Shown here piece by piece: positions 1 through 6,609 of a stretch of 14,418 nt of DNA. Positions within the stretch are counted from its first letter, which is position 1. Each line of letters starts with the position of its first letter. The notes below the pieces were generated by a model. The model was not told the origin of the DNA. It made no database searches and saw nothing but the letters and a program-made list of their open reading frames with translations. Source of the stretch: Fundicoccus_A sp052115865 (lineage in GTDB: Bacteria > Bacillota > Bacilli > Lactobacillales > Aerococcaceae); assembly GCF_052115865.1 (NCBI RefSeq), contig NZ_JBQKME010000022.1, positions 1-14,418 of the forward strand, in the 5' to 3' direction. The position numbers and the translations under genes were made by a program.

Positions 1-106
1 ATAATCCATATTCTTCACTTAATTCTCTAAAACTTTTCCCATCCTCTAAATACAATCGAATAAATCTTTCCAATTCTTCCCACGTATGTTTACTATTTGA
101 ACGCAT
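1..106 (-). CDS. IS3-type transposase first frame (OrfA), N-terminal 35 residues
   Basis: The frame starts at ATG 106 behind GGGGGA and runs off the left edge of the window after 35 codons. Its start reads MRSNSKHTWEELERFIRLYL, followed by a helix-turn-helix with the pattern GKSFRELSEEYGL. This is typical of the DNA-binding domain at the N terminus of IS3-family OrfA proteins (Helix-turn-helix_28 / IS150-like group). OrfA binds the IS ends and is normally joined by programmed frameshifting to the DDE-bearing OrfB. I see no stop or frameshift in the visible part, but nothing can be said about whether the element is intact. The family assignment rests on a short piece and on the flanking IS-like terminus. 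Confidence 0.6.
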   Translation of the reverse strand, partial: MRSNSKHTWEELERFIRLYLEDGKSFRELSEEYGL

Positions 107-165
107 AAAAATTCCCCCAAAAGTAGTTTTACTTTTTCAGCGTCTACTTTAGGGGGAGCATATCA
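1..165 (-). mobile_element. End of an IS3-family-like insertion sequence (partial)
   Basis: This stretch holds the start of a transposase frame, and outside it a candidate IS terminus. Read on the minus strand, the terminus begins TGATATGCTCCCCCTAAAGT at 165. The 5'-TG end fits IS3-family inverted repeats (TG...CA), and the first frame starts about 60 bases inside it, as in these elements. The exact edge could also be 167, because the flanking bases read TGTGATA. The rest of the element lies left of the window, so the partner repeat and target duplication cannot be seen. The edge is about 60 bases beyond the niaX stop codon. Confidence 0.6.
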
Positions 166-228
166 CAAAAAATGTGACTTGACCTTTAAAATGTTCCTCA
201 TCATTCTTCATGACAAAGACTTTATATT

Positions 229-795
229 CTATTCAACAAAATTCGGCAATTGGATTTGAGTGCGATGATTTAACACACGACCAAAATAATAACTTAACTC
301 AAAATCGATCATACCGTGAATGACCGTTCCGATTCCTACTAAGACAAATAGGGTATACCAGAAATTAGCGTCTAATCCCTGCGATCCAGCGGCAGTGAAA
401 GCAAACACAACGATTACTTCACCGATTCCGTGAATTAAGTTCAAAACAAAACTAAATAAATACCTCTGCAAAGCTGTCTGCAATCGATAATTGTCTTTAT
501 CTAGATAATAAGCTCCAACACTGACGAAAAGAAGATGTGATAAAGCTCGAAAAACAATTACAATAGGGAAGCCACTAATGAAAAAGCCTAAGGCTGTTCC
601 TAAAGAAACAAAAATTGCAGTTGAAGGTGAAATGAACATTGCCAAAAATAAAGGAATATGACTTCCAAGTGTGTAAGAAGCTGGACCAATAACTAATCGA
701 ATGGGCATGACCATCGGAATGAGAATACCAATCGCAGTTAAAGCAGCTGTTATGGTAAGTTGTAGAGCCCGTGAGCGTTGTTTCGTATGATTCAT
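229..795 (-). CDS. niaX: Niacin ECF transporter S-component NiaX
   Basis: This 188-residue membrane protein has about six hydrophobic segments and is the size of an ECF S-component. It would bind nicotinate or nicotinamide in the membrane and work with the shared EcfA/EcfA'/EcfT module, which is not in this window. Recognisable stretches are the N-terminal LTITAALTAIGILIPMVMP helix, the PASYTLGSHIPLFLAMF segment and the conserved GEVIVVFAF and IGTVIHGMIDF segments near the C terminus. ATG 795 follows AAAGGAG at a good distance. The gene lies directly downstream of niaR on the same strand, with its own promoter (835-863). The palindrome on that promoter is the expected site for NiaR repression when niacin is plentiful. 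Substrate assignment is inferred from sequence type and from the neighbouring regulator. Confidence 0.88.
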   Translation of the reverse strand: MNHTKQRSRALQLTITAALTAIGILIPMVMPIRLVIGPASYTLGSHIPLFLAMFISPSTAIFVSLGTALGFFISGFPIVIVFRALSHLLFVSVGAYYLDKDNYRLQTALQRYLFSFVLNLIHGIGEVIVVFAFTAAGSQGLDANFWYTLFVLVGIGTVIHGMIDFELSYYFGRVLNHRTQIQLPNFVE

Positions 796-834
796 TTAAA
801 AACTCCTTTATAATAACTTAATCACATAATAGTT

Positions 835-863
835 ATTATAAAACTAAGCTTTACATATGTCAA
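835..863 (-). promoter_or_regulatory. niaX promoter (sigma-A type)
   Basis: On the minus strand, TTGACA (858-863) is followed after exactly 17 bases by TATAAT (835-840). Both hexamers match consensus. The niaX start codon lies about 40 bases beyond the -10 box. This gives niaX its own promoter in addition to any read-through from corA-niaR. Confidence 0.85.
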
Positions 864-872
864 GACACCTAT
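853..872. promoter_or_regulatory. Probable NiaR operator over the niaX -35 box
   Basis: The inverted repeat TGTC-AA-GACA (858-867) contains the niaX -35 hexamer TTGACA on the minus strand, with weaker partial symmetry outside it. The TGTCTTGACA core is similar to what I recall of NiaR sites in Firmicutes, and NiaR is encoded immediately upstream. Bound protein would block RNA polymerase directly. The site also reaches into the last codons of niaR, whose stop is at 869-871. Assignment to NiaR is an inference from position, symmetry and neighbour. Confidence 0.65.
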
Positions 873-1402
873 GCCAAATCCTCATTTAACAAGAACCCCG
901 CCGACTCTAAAGCGTCATGTAATTGATCAAAACTTTGCTTATCCACACAACTCACCGTATGAATATGAATCCCAGCGGTTAAGCTACTCAAATAGACACC
1001 ATCATACAAAGTCATTTGTTCCACAAAATGATCAACATCTTGATGGTCGCGGATATTTAATGGGGCAGTAATTAAACCATAAAAAGGATGGTCCACTTGA
1101 ATATCCTCAACTTCACCCCCGTGGTCGACAATTAAACGCAATTCCTGCTCGCTCATTGCAGCCTCGTGCTGAACCACCACTTTTGCGGTATACCGACGCG
1201 ATCTTGGTGCGATTTGTGATGTTAATAAATATCCCTGATTCGTAGCTAAAATATCATAATCACTTGCACGCAACAAAGCGATATCACCTACAATGATTTG
1301 CCGACTCACATCAAATTGCTTAGCCAATTGAGAGGCTGTCACAGGTCCAGTTTGAGTTTGTAAAAATTCCAATATATGTGCTCTACGATCTTTTGCTTGC
1401 AT
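869..1402 (-). CDS. niaR: NAD-biosynthesis transcriptional repressor NiaR
   Basis: This 177-residue protein has two domains: an N-terminal winged helix (HTH_11 type, about residues 5-60, with the recognition region FDVSRQIIVGDIALLRASDY) and a C-terminal 3H domain (about 72-170). The His/Glu ligands expected for a 3H-domain metal site are present: H79, E87, H146 and H148, plus H105 in DVDHPFYG. NiaR senses niacin and represses niacin uptake or NAD synthesis genes. I start it at ATG 1402, because AAAGGAG ends 5 bases upstream. A longer frame beginning with GTG at 1417 would place the ribosome binding site inside the gene and lacks its own. It begins 16 bases after the corA stop, so cotranscription with corA is likely. 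niaX, its probable target, is the next gene. Confidence 0.9.
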   Translation of the reverse strand: MQAKDRRAHILEFLQTQTGPVTASQLAKQFDVSRQIIVGDIALLRASDYDILATNQGYLLTSQIAPRSRRYTAKVVVQHEAAMSEQELRLIVDHGGEVEDIQVDHPFYGLITAPLNIRDHQDVDHFVEQMTLYDGVYLSSLTAGIHIHTVSCVDKQSFDQLHDALESAGFLLNEDLA

Positions 1403-1418
1403 AGCGACTCCTTTCACA

Positions 1419-2348
1419 TTAAATCCATTTATTTTTCTTGAATAACATATAAACTATCAGCATTAACAACCCAGAACCAACAATTAATAGAGTATGGGAC
1501 ATATTATTTTCTGTTCCTGGTAAGGGAACATTCATTCCCCAAATCCCAGAAATAATGGTTGGAATCGTCAAAATAATCGACCAAACCGTCAATACCTTCA
1601 TAATATTATTTAAATTATTATTGACTACATTCGATAAAATATCGCTAATCTTATCATTATACTGCCTTAACCGATTAATCGTTGCTTTGGCTTGCTTTTG
1701 TTCAATCAAAACATCATGAATTTTTGAATAAATATCAGCGTTATTATCATCCGCTTTAACCACTTTATGCAACGATTCAATCACTTGCTGATTCTGTTCA
1801 ATCGCCACTTGAAAATTAACTAAGCCACGATTAATCCCCATCAATTGGAAAAAAAGTTCATTTTCAGTGCGGTGGACCACCGTCATTTCTAAATCCATAA
1901 TGATTTCTTCAAGGTCTTCAATAAAAAGTAAATAGCTTCTGGCAATCAACCGCAATATTTCAAGCATAATCAACTCTGGCGAATCAAATGTTACCTTTTT
2001 AGAATCATCTATTAAATAAGAATAAATATCCGTAAAGGATGACTGAAAACTCGTAATCAATGTCTCATGGTTATAAACGATGGAAATAGCTTGCGTTTGA
2101 TAACGTTGACGAATATCTTCATTTTCTTGAACATAAGGATAATTAATGACTAAAAGTGTAAAATGGTCACCATTTTTATTAAGATGTTCCTCTAAACGAG
2201 ATATTTCATTCGTATCTAAACTACTTGTAATGAAATCATGAGGCAGATCAAATTCATTTACCAATTGATTAATTTCATCTACAGAAGCATCTTCAAGTTG
2301 AATCCATTGGTAAGATTGGTTATTAGTAGGTTGAATGGTTTTAATCAC
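1419..2348 (-). CDS. corA: CorA-family magnesium/divalent metal transporter
   Basis: This 309-residue protein has a long cytoplasmic N-terminal domain rich in charged helices, followed by two C-terminal membrane segments. The CorA signature GMN (residues about 271-273, context GIWGMNVPLPG) ends the pore helix, and a second membrane helix and basic tail KKNKWI follow. CorA proteins form pentameric channels for Mg2+ and related ions. I choose GTG 2348 as start because AAAGGAG sits 8 bases upstream. The upstream in-frame ATG at 2381 has no ribosome site, and it overlaps the best -10 box. The WGMN context, rather than the commoner YGMN, is a known variation. The gene is upstream of niaR with a 16-base gap. 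No obvious Mg-sensing leader is visible, and the ion transported cannot be told from sequence. Confidence 0.88.
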   Translation of the reverse strand: MIKTIQPTNNQSYQWIQLEDASVDEINQLVNEFDLPHDFITSSLDTNEISRLEEHLNKNGDHFTLLVINYPYVQENEDIRQRYQTQAISIVYNHETLITSFQSSFTDIYSYLIDDSKKVTFDSPELIMLEILRLIARSYLLFIEDLEEIIMDLEMTVVHRTENELFFQLMGINRGLVNFQVAIEQNQQVIESLHKVVKADDNNADIYSKIHDVLIEQKQAKATINRLRQYNDKISDILSNVVNNNLNNIMKVLTVWSIILTIPTIISGIWGMNVPLPGTENNMSHTLLIVGSGLLMLIVYMLFKKNKWI

Positions 2349-2376
2349 ATAGAACACTCCTTTAGTTGATACAATT

Positions 2377-2385
2377 ATCATAGCA
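2377..2385 (-). promoter_or_regulatory. Possible extended -10 promoter for corA
   Basis: The minus strand reads TGCTATGAT, an extended -10 element, about 30 bases before the GTG start of corA. The region 17 bases further upstream (TTCTTA) is a poor -35 match. The placement supports the downstream start codon. Confidence 0.4.
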
Positions 2386-2455
2386 TGAAATGTAAATATT
2401 AAGAATAATTTAGATTAGTCACAGTGCATTAGATTTAATGAATTGAGGGAGTTTT

Positions 2456-3584
2456 ATGCGATTTTATCAAAACACAACATATAGTATGTGTGAAAAATTA
2501 AGACACAAATTGTGCTGTTGAAATACCCTCATCCCCGTGAGGGGTCGGTTACTGGACCTATGGCTTTGGTTATTGTATTTATTTTGCAGAAATGTATCAT
2601 GAAGTAACGGGGAATGATCACTATCTTACCCATCCTAAAATAAAAGCAATCGCTACTTTTCCATACTATGCCATGATTGAAGGAGAAAAGTCAGTGCCTT
2701 TTGGCGATTATAATGATGCAGAACTCCCATCAGGCTTATTAAGTTATTTACATCAAAAATTTGATGTTCCTATTCCTGAAATCAAGCAACCAACTAGTTT
2801 ATTATTCGACCACTGTTATCGGTTTGCACATAACTTATTTAACTTCAAATATAGTCAAGCGCATCAAGATGACAAGCAATCTTTTGTCCACTTTTTTGAA
2901 AATCGTCAGTGGTTAGTCTCCAATGATAAAGTGAATGGTATTTACTTTGCAGCGCGTGGTGGAAGTAATGATGAAAGTCATAACCACATAGATTTAGGTA
3001 ATTTTGTGTATGGTAGTCCAAGTCACTTATTTTTAGATGATTTAGGTTCAGGAGAATATACGAAAGATTATTTTATAGAAGAGACGCGCTATAAGCACTT
3101 TGTTGTTGGAGCGACGGGACATTCAATTCCATTAATCAATGGAAAAACACAACAAGCTGGTCCTGTTTCAACTAAAGTAATTGACTATCGTAGCTCCGAA
3201 AAAGAAGTAGAGTTTGTATTGGATCTAACAAATACTTATAGTGAGAATGCTGAATTAGTGTCCTTTGTGCGCAAGTTTATATACAATCGCTCCAATGGCC
3301 AATTAATGATCCAAGATGAATTTCAATTTCAACATGGCCAAAATCAAGTAACTGAGAATTTCATTTCTAGAGTAAAATCTAGCTTACAGCCAACAGTAGA
3401 TGATGGCAATCGCAAAGATCATTTAAGAGTTAATATCGAACTTGAAGAAGCTGATGTAAATATTCACCAACAAAATTATATTGACCATTTTGGTCAAGAA
3501 GCAACTGCCTATCAGACTCAGGCGACTTATTACACTGAAGATGAGAAGTTAAAAATTACCTTATTGATCCATCTTGAAAAATGA
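2456..3584 (+). pseudogene. Heparinase II/III-family gene, large internal or 5' deletion
   Basis: The C-terminal half of a heparinase II/III-like polysaccharide lyase is preserved. In the frame of ATG 2592, homology-like sequence continues upstream as GVGYWTYGFGYCIYFAE and runs into a TGA at 2538, so the ATG is internal and not a true start. The retained Hepar_II_III domain includes NDESHNHIDLGNF, whose histidines and asparagine belong to the family's active or metal-site region, followed by LFLDDLGSGEY. Members normally have about 600 or more residues; about 350 remain, so the N-terminal helical catalytic domain is missing. A separate 21-codon frame at 2456-2521 (start MRFYQNTTYSMCEKLRHK, preceded by GAGGGAG) may be the original N terminus, left behind by an internal deletion. 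The substrate is unknown. Expression of a useful enzyme is unlikely. Confidence 0.75.
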
Positions 3585-3604
3585 AAGTTGCACTTATAAT
3601 TGAC

Positions 3605-3652
3605 AAAGCCTATCCTCCGTTCTTTTGAACGACGGGATAGGCTTTTTATTTT
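3605..3652 (+). terminator. Rho-independent terminator after the heparinase remnant
   Basis: Arm AAAGCCTATCC pairs with GGATAGGCTTT, enclosing a second stem CGTTC-TTTT-GAACG. It is followed by TTTTTATTTT. It ends plus-strand transcription and overlaps the stop codon of the convergent AraC gene. On the minus strand the T-tract is poor, so it is mainly a plus-strand terminator. Confidence 0.9.
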
Positions 3653-4455
3653 GCCGGAGGATGTATTGTTTTTTGAATATGTAGCGCTCTAAAATTGGCT
3701 GGAGTCATGTGGACTCGTTCTTTAAATTGACGATAAAAATGAACCGCATTTTTATAACCGCATGCTTCCATTACTTGCTGGATTGATAATTCAGTTGTCG
3801 TTAACAAAGTTTTAGCTAACTCTGTTCGAAAATAAATAATGTCAGCGAGATAAGTAGACTGAAAAAAATCTTTATATAAATGATGAAAATGTGAGACACT
3901 AATCCCTAAAGAGCTAGCCAAACTATCGGCAGTCATTGTGATAGATGGATCTGATTGAATGTCAAAACGAAGTTCTTGAAACAGGCGATAATAATGATTG
4001 TTATAAATTAAGTTATGGCGTTCATCATAGGAATCCCTCAAGTTATTCAAAAGAACTTTAAATAATAAATGCATGTTTTCATCTTTGATGGTGGGTGAGG
4101 CATATTCTTTTTCCCATAAAAGTTGTTGTAAATATACTTCATGCTGTGCAATACTCTGACAGTTAAATAATTTATTTAAAATGGGCGACATAGTTTGAAG
4201 GGGGTTTTTATCTTTGGTATCAAAAAACAGCCAATCATCAATATATTCCCCGTTTGGATTATAATATTCATAAGGAGTATGGCGATCGATTAAGATCACT
4301 GAGTGAGGAGCTACTCTGTGACTTTGATGATTTAAAAATAAAATAGCCTCTGTCTTTATAAAAAGAAGTAAATATCCATCAATTCCATTTGCTCGCTTCA
4401 TCCTAAAGTTTTCTTTATGCCGGGTATTAATTCCGCCATCTAAAATTTTAAGCAT
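3646..4455 (-). CDS. AraC-family transcriptional regulator (paired with GH42/GH51 genes)
   Basis: The protein is 269 residues long. The N-terminal part (about 15-90) looks like an AraC-type cupin sensor, with the pattern HRVAPHSVILIDRHTPYEY. The C-terminal part (about 165-262) carries two helix-turn-helix units: ADSLASSLGISVSHFHHLYK, then SIQQVMEACGYKNAVHFYRQFK. This is the classic AraC/XylS DNA-binding domain. ATG 4455 follows GGAGG. The gene is divergent from the GH42 beta-galactosidase gene, with 112 bases between the start codons and overlapping promoter elements. The natural reading is a sugar-responsive activator of the GH42-GH51 operon. The inducer is unknown; galactose- or arabinose-containing oligosaccharides are the obvious guess. 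Confidence 0.85.
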   Translation of the reverse strand: MLKILDGGINTRHKENFRMKRANGIDGYLLLFIKTEAILFLNHQSHRVAPHSVILIDRHTPYEYYNPNGEYIDDWLFFDTKDKNPLQTMSPILNKLFNCQSIAQHEVYLQQLLWEKEYASPTIKDENMHLLFKVLLNNLRDSYDERHNLIYNNHYYRLFQELRFDIQSDPSITMTADSLASSLGISVSHFHHLYKDFFQSTYLADIIYFRTELAKTLLTTTELSIQQVMEACGYKNAVHFYRQFKERVHMTPANFRALHIQKTIHPPAK

Positions 4456-4502
4456 CTTTATCCTCCGATTGCAGAAAAGGTTAGTTTATTACAGTATAAT
4501 CT

Positions 4503-4531
4503 ATTATATTCCTTTTTTATATGCGCTACAA
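4503..4531 (-). promoter_or_regulatory. Promoter of the AraC-family gene at 3646-4455
   Basis: On the minus strand, TTGTAG (4526-4531) and TATAAT (4503-4508) are separated by 17 bases. On the plus strand the same -35 region overlaps TACAAT (4527-4532), a plausible -10 for the GH42 gene that has no good -35. Back-to-back overlap of this kind would let one regulator control both directions. Confidence 0.65.
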
Positions 4532-4567
4532 TAATTTAAAACAAATGAATAATAGGGAGCTATATTT

Positions 4568-6577
4568 ATGAAAGGATTACAATTTGGAGTAGATTATTAT
4601 CCAGAACATTGGGACAAAAGTAGGTGGCGGACTGATTTATCAATGATGAAAGAAATGGGCATTGATTTAGTAAGAATGGCTGAGTTTTCATGGAGTCTTC
4701 TGGAAACATCAGAGAATAAATTTAACTTTGCTTGGTTAGATGAAGTCATTGAACTTTGTGCAGAATATGATATAAAAGTAGTCTTAGGAACTCCGACTGC
4801 TGCTCCACCTGCCTGGATTATTGAACAAGCACCAGACATCCAGCCGATGGCTTCAGACGGGACACGTCGGTATTTTGGTGGTCGTCATCATAGCTGTCAT
4901 TCCCATCGTGAATACCGTAAACATATCGAACGTTATGTCACTAGATTTGTTAAGCATTTTACTCAGAATGAGCAAGTAATTGGTTGGCAAATTGATAATG
5001 AATTAGGAAATAGTCATGGAGATTTGTGTTATTGTGAACATTGTGAAAGCCGTTTTCGAGAATGGTTAAAAGAAAAATATAGCACAATCGATCAAGTGAA
5101 TAAAAATTGGGGAACGGCTTTTTGGAGTCAAGGATATAATAGTTTTGATCAAATCCATTCACCTAAAGTAACTGCTTCTGGACAGAATCCATCCAGGTCT
5201 TTAGAATGGAAGTTATTTCATTCAGACTTAATTAATGAATTTCATGCTTTTCAAGCGAAGATTATTCGCCAATATTCAGCAGATCGTTTCTTAACACATA
5301 ACTTAATGGGCTTTTCTAATATTGTTAACTACCATGATTTAGCTAAGCAATTAGATTTTGTGAGCCATGATCAGTATGTAGAAGGCTATTGGAGAGACTT
5401 TGACCGTGATCAATTAGCTGAAGAACGCGATGCAAAGTATACTTTTCCAGCAGCTGAGTTAGATTTTATTCGAAGTATTAATAAAGATAATTTTTGGATT
5501 ATGGAACAACAAACAAGTATTTCAGGTTGGGAAATTTTAGGCAGAACACCTAAGCCTGGACAAATTAGTTTATGGAGTGTCCAATCAGTTGCGCATGGAG
5601 CAGATACAATTGTTTATTTTCGTTGGCGGTCTAGTCCAATGGGCACAGAACAGTATTGGCATGGTATTTTGCCACATTCAGGTATTCCTGGTCGTTCATA
5701 TAATGAAATAAAGGCTTTGATTACAAAAGTTAAACCCCTTATGCAAGAAATAAATGGTTCCTTACCTCAGCCAAAAGTTGCGCTTGTTCACTCATATGCA
5801 CAACATTATGCAATGGAAATCCAGCCCCATAATCCGGATTTAAATTATATCGATTATTTGCATTCCTACTATAGAGAACTCCATCGCAGAAATATTCCGG
5901 TTGATTTCGTTCGTGAATTAGAGGACTGGAGCCAGTATTCAATCGTTATTGCGCCTTTACAATATTTGATGAGTCCAGAACAAGAAGAACATTTTGCAAG
6001 TTATGTCAAAAATGGTGGCAGGTTAGTAGTTACTATGCGAACAGGTGTGAAAGAACGCAATAATATAAATATGCTGGATAAAGCATTGCCTGGTAATTTG
6101 AGTAAGGTCTTTGGAGTAGAAATCCATGAGTATGATAGCTTACGTCGCACTCAAGTTAAAGTAGATTTTGCCGGGGTCCAATCCTATGGAAATAAATGGG
6201 CAGATATTTTAGTCCCAACAACTGCTAACCCTCTTGCATACTATGACTCAGAATTTTATGCAGGAGAAGCAGCAATTACAGTTAACGCATTTGGAGAAGG
6301 CCAAGCTTATTATGTGGGCACTCAATTAGATAAAGAATTAATGAGCCAATTCATAGATGAACTGACGCAAGGCTGTATAGATGCAGTTCCAACACCGGCT
6401 GGTGTGGAAATTGCTTATCGGGAGCAGGCTGAAAAAAGCTATTATTTTGTTTTAAATCACAATGATCAAGCAATAGAAATTAACTTGCCTACTCATTGGG
6501 AGAGTTACTTTGATGACCAAAATAGGACTTTGATTGAAGGAAATGCTTATCAAGTCTATTATCTAAATAAAAAATGA
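4568..6577 (+). CDS. Beta-galactosidase, glycoside hydrolase family 42
   Basis: This 669-residue protein has the three-domain GH42 layout: TIM barrel (about 1-385), a glutamine-amidotransferase-like trimerisation domain (about 395-600) and a small C-terminal beta domain. The start GVDYYPEHW is typical. The acid/base is E145 in QIDNELG and the nucleophile is E313 in WIMEQQTS, at the usual GH42 spacing. Four cysteines, C110, C154, C156 and C159 (CYCEHC), match the family's zinc site. There is no signal peptide, so it should be cytoplasmic, releasing beta-linked galactose from oligosaccharides. GH42 enzymes often prefer galactan or arabinogalactan fragments over lactose, which suits the arabinofuranosidase gene 32 bases downstream. 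AGGGAG precedes ATG 4568 by 8 bases. The plus-strand promoter is weak, as expected for AraC-type activation. Confidence 0.93.
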   Translation: MKGLQFGVDYYPEHWDKSRWRTDLSMMKEMGIDLVRMAEFSWSLLETSENKFNFAWLDEVIELCAEYDIKVVLGTPTAAPPAWIIEQAPDIQPMASDGTRRYFGGRHHSCHSHREYRKHIERYVTRFVKHFTQNEQVIGWQIDNELGNSHGDLCYCEHCESRFREWLKEKYSTIDQVNKNWGTAFWSQGYNSFDQIHSPKVTASGQNPSRSLEWKLFHSDLINEFHAFQAKIIRQYSADRFLTHNLMGFSNIVNYHDLAKQLDFVSHDQYVEGYWRDFDRDQLAEERDAKYTFPAAELDFIRSINKDNFWIMEQQTSISGWEILGRTPKPGQISLWSVQSVAHGADTIVYFRWRSSPMGTEQYWHGILPHSGIPGRSYNEIKALITKVKPLMQEINGSLPQPKVALVHSYAQHYAMEIQPHNPDLNYIDYLHSYYRELHRRNIPVDFVRELEDWSQYSIVIAPLQYLMSPEQEEHFASYVKNGGRLVVTMRTGVKERNNINMLDKALPGNLSKVFGVEIHEYDSLRRTQVKVDFAGVQSYGNKWADILVPTTANPLAYYDSEFYAGEAAITVNAFGEGQAYYVGTQLDKELMSQFIDELTQGCIDAVPTPAGVEIAYREQAEKSYYFVLNHNDQAIEINLPTHWESYFDDQNRTLIEGNAYQVYYLNKK

Positions 6578-6609
6578 ATGAATAGAAGAATGAAGGAGAT
6601 ATCGGATTA

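Noticed and set aside
871..1071. Plus-strand 66-codon frame opposite niaR
   Set aside because: It is antisense to the 3H domain and starts inside the probable NiaR operator, without a ribosome site.
1403..1417. Longer niaR starting at GTG 1417
   Set aside because: The ribosome site AAAGGAG lies inside that extension and serves ATG 1402.
2349..2381. Longer corA starting at ATG 2381
   Set aside because: It has no ribosome binding site, and the -10-like TATGAT overlaps it. GTG 2348 has AAAGGAG at 8 bases.
2521..2546. Palindrome with a GAAAT start resembling a type I-C CRISPR repeat
   Set aside because: It is a single copy with no spacers and no cas genes, and its right half is part of the heparinase coding sequence (GVGYW).
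5044..5061. Cre-like TGTGAAAGCCGTTTTCGA inside GH42
   Set aside because: The spacing is one base off the cre pattern, and it lies inside coding sequence over the conserved CEHCESRF codons.
4597..5942. Minus-strand open frames inside the GH42 gene (4597-4839, 4959-5162, 5739-5942)
   Set aside because: They lie wholly within a well-supported gene, have no ribosome sites or protein-like motifs, and mirror its codons.
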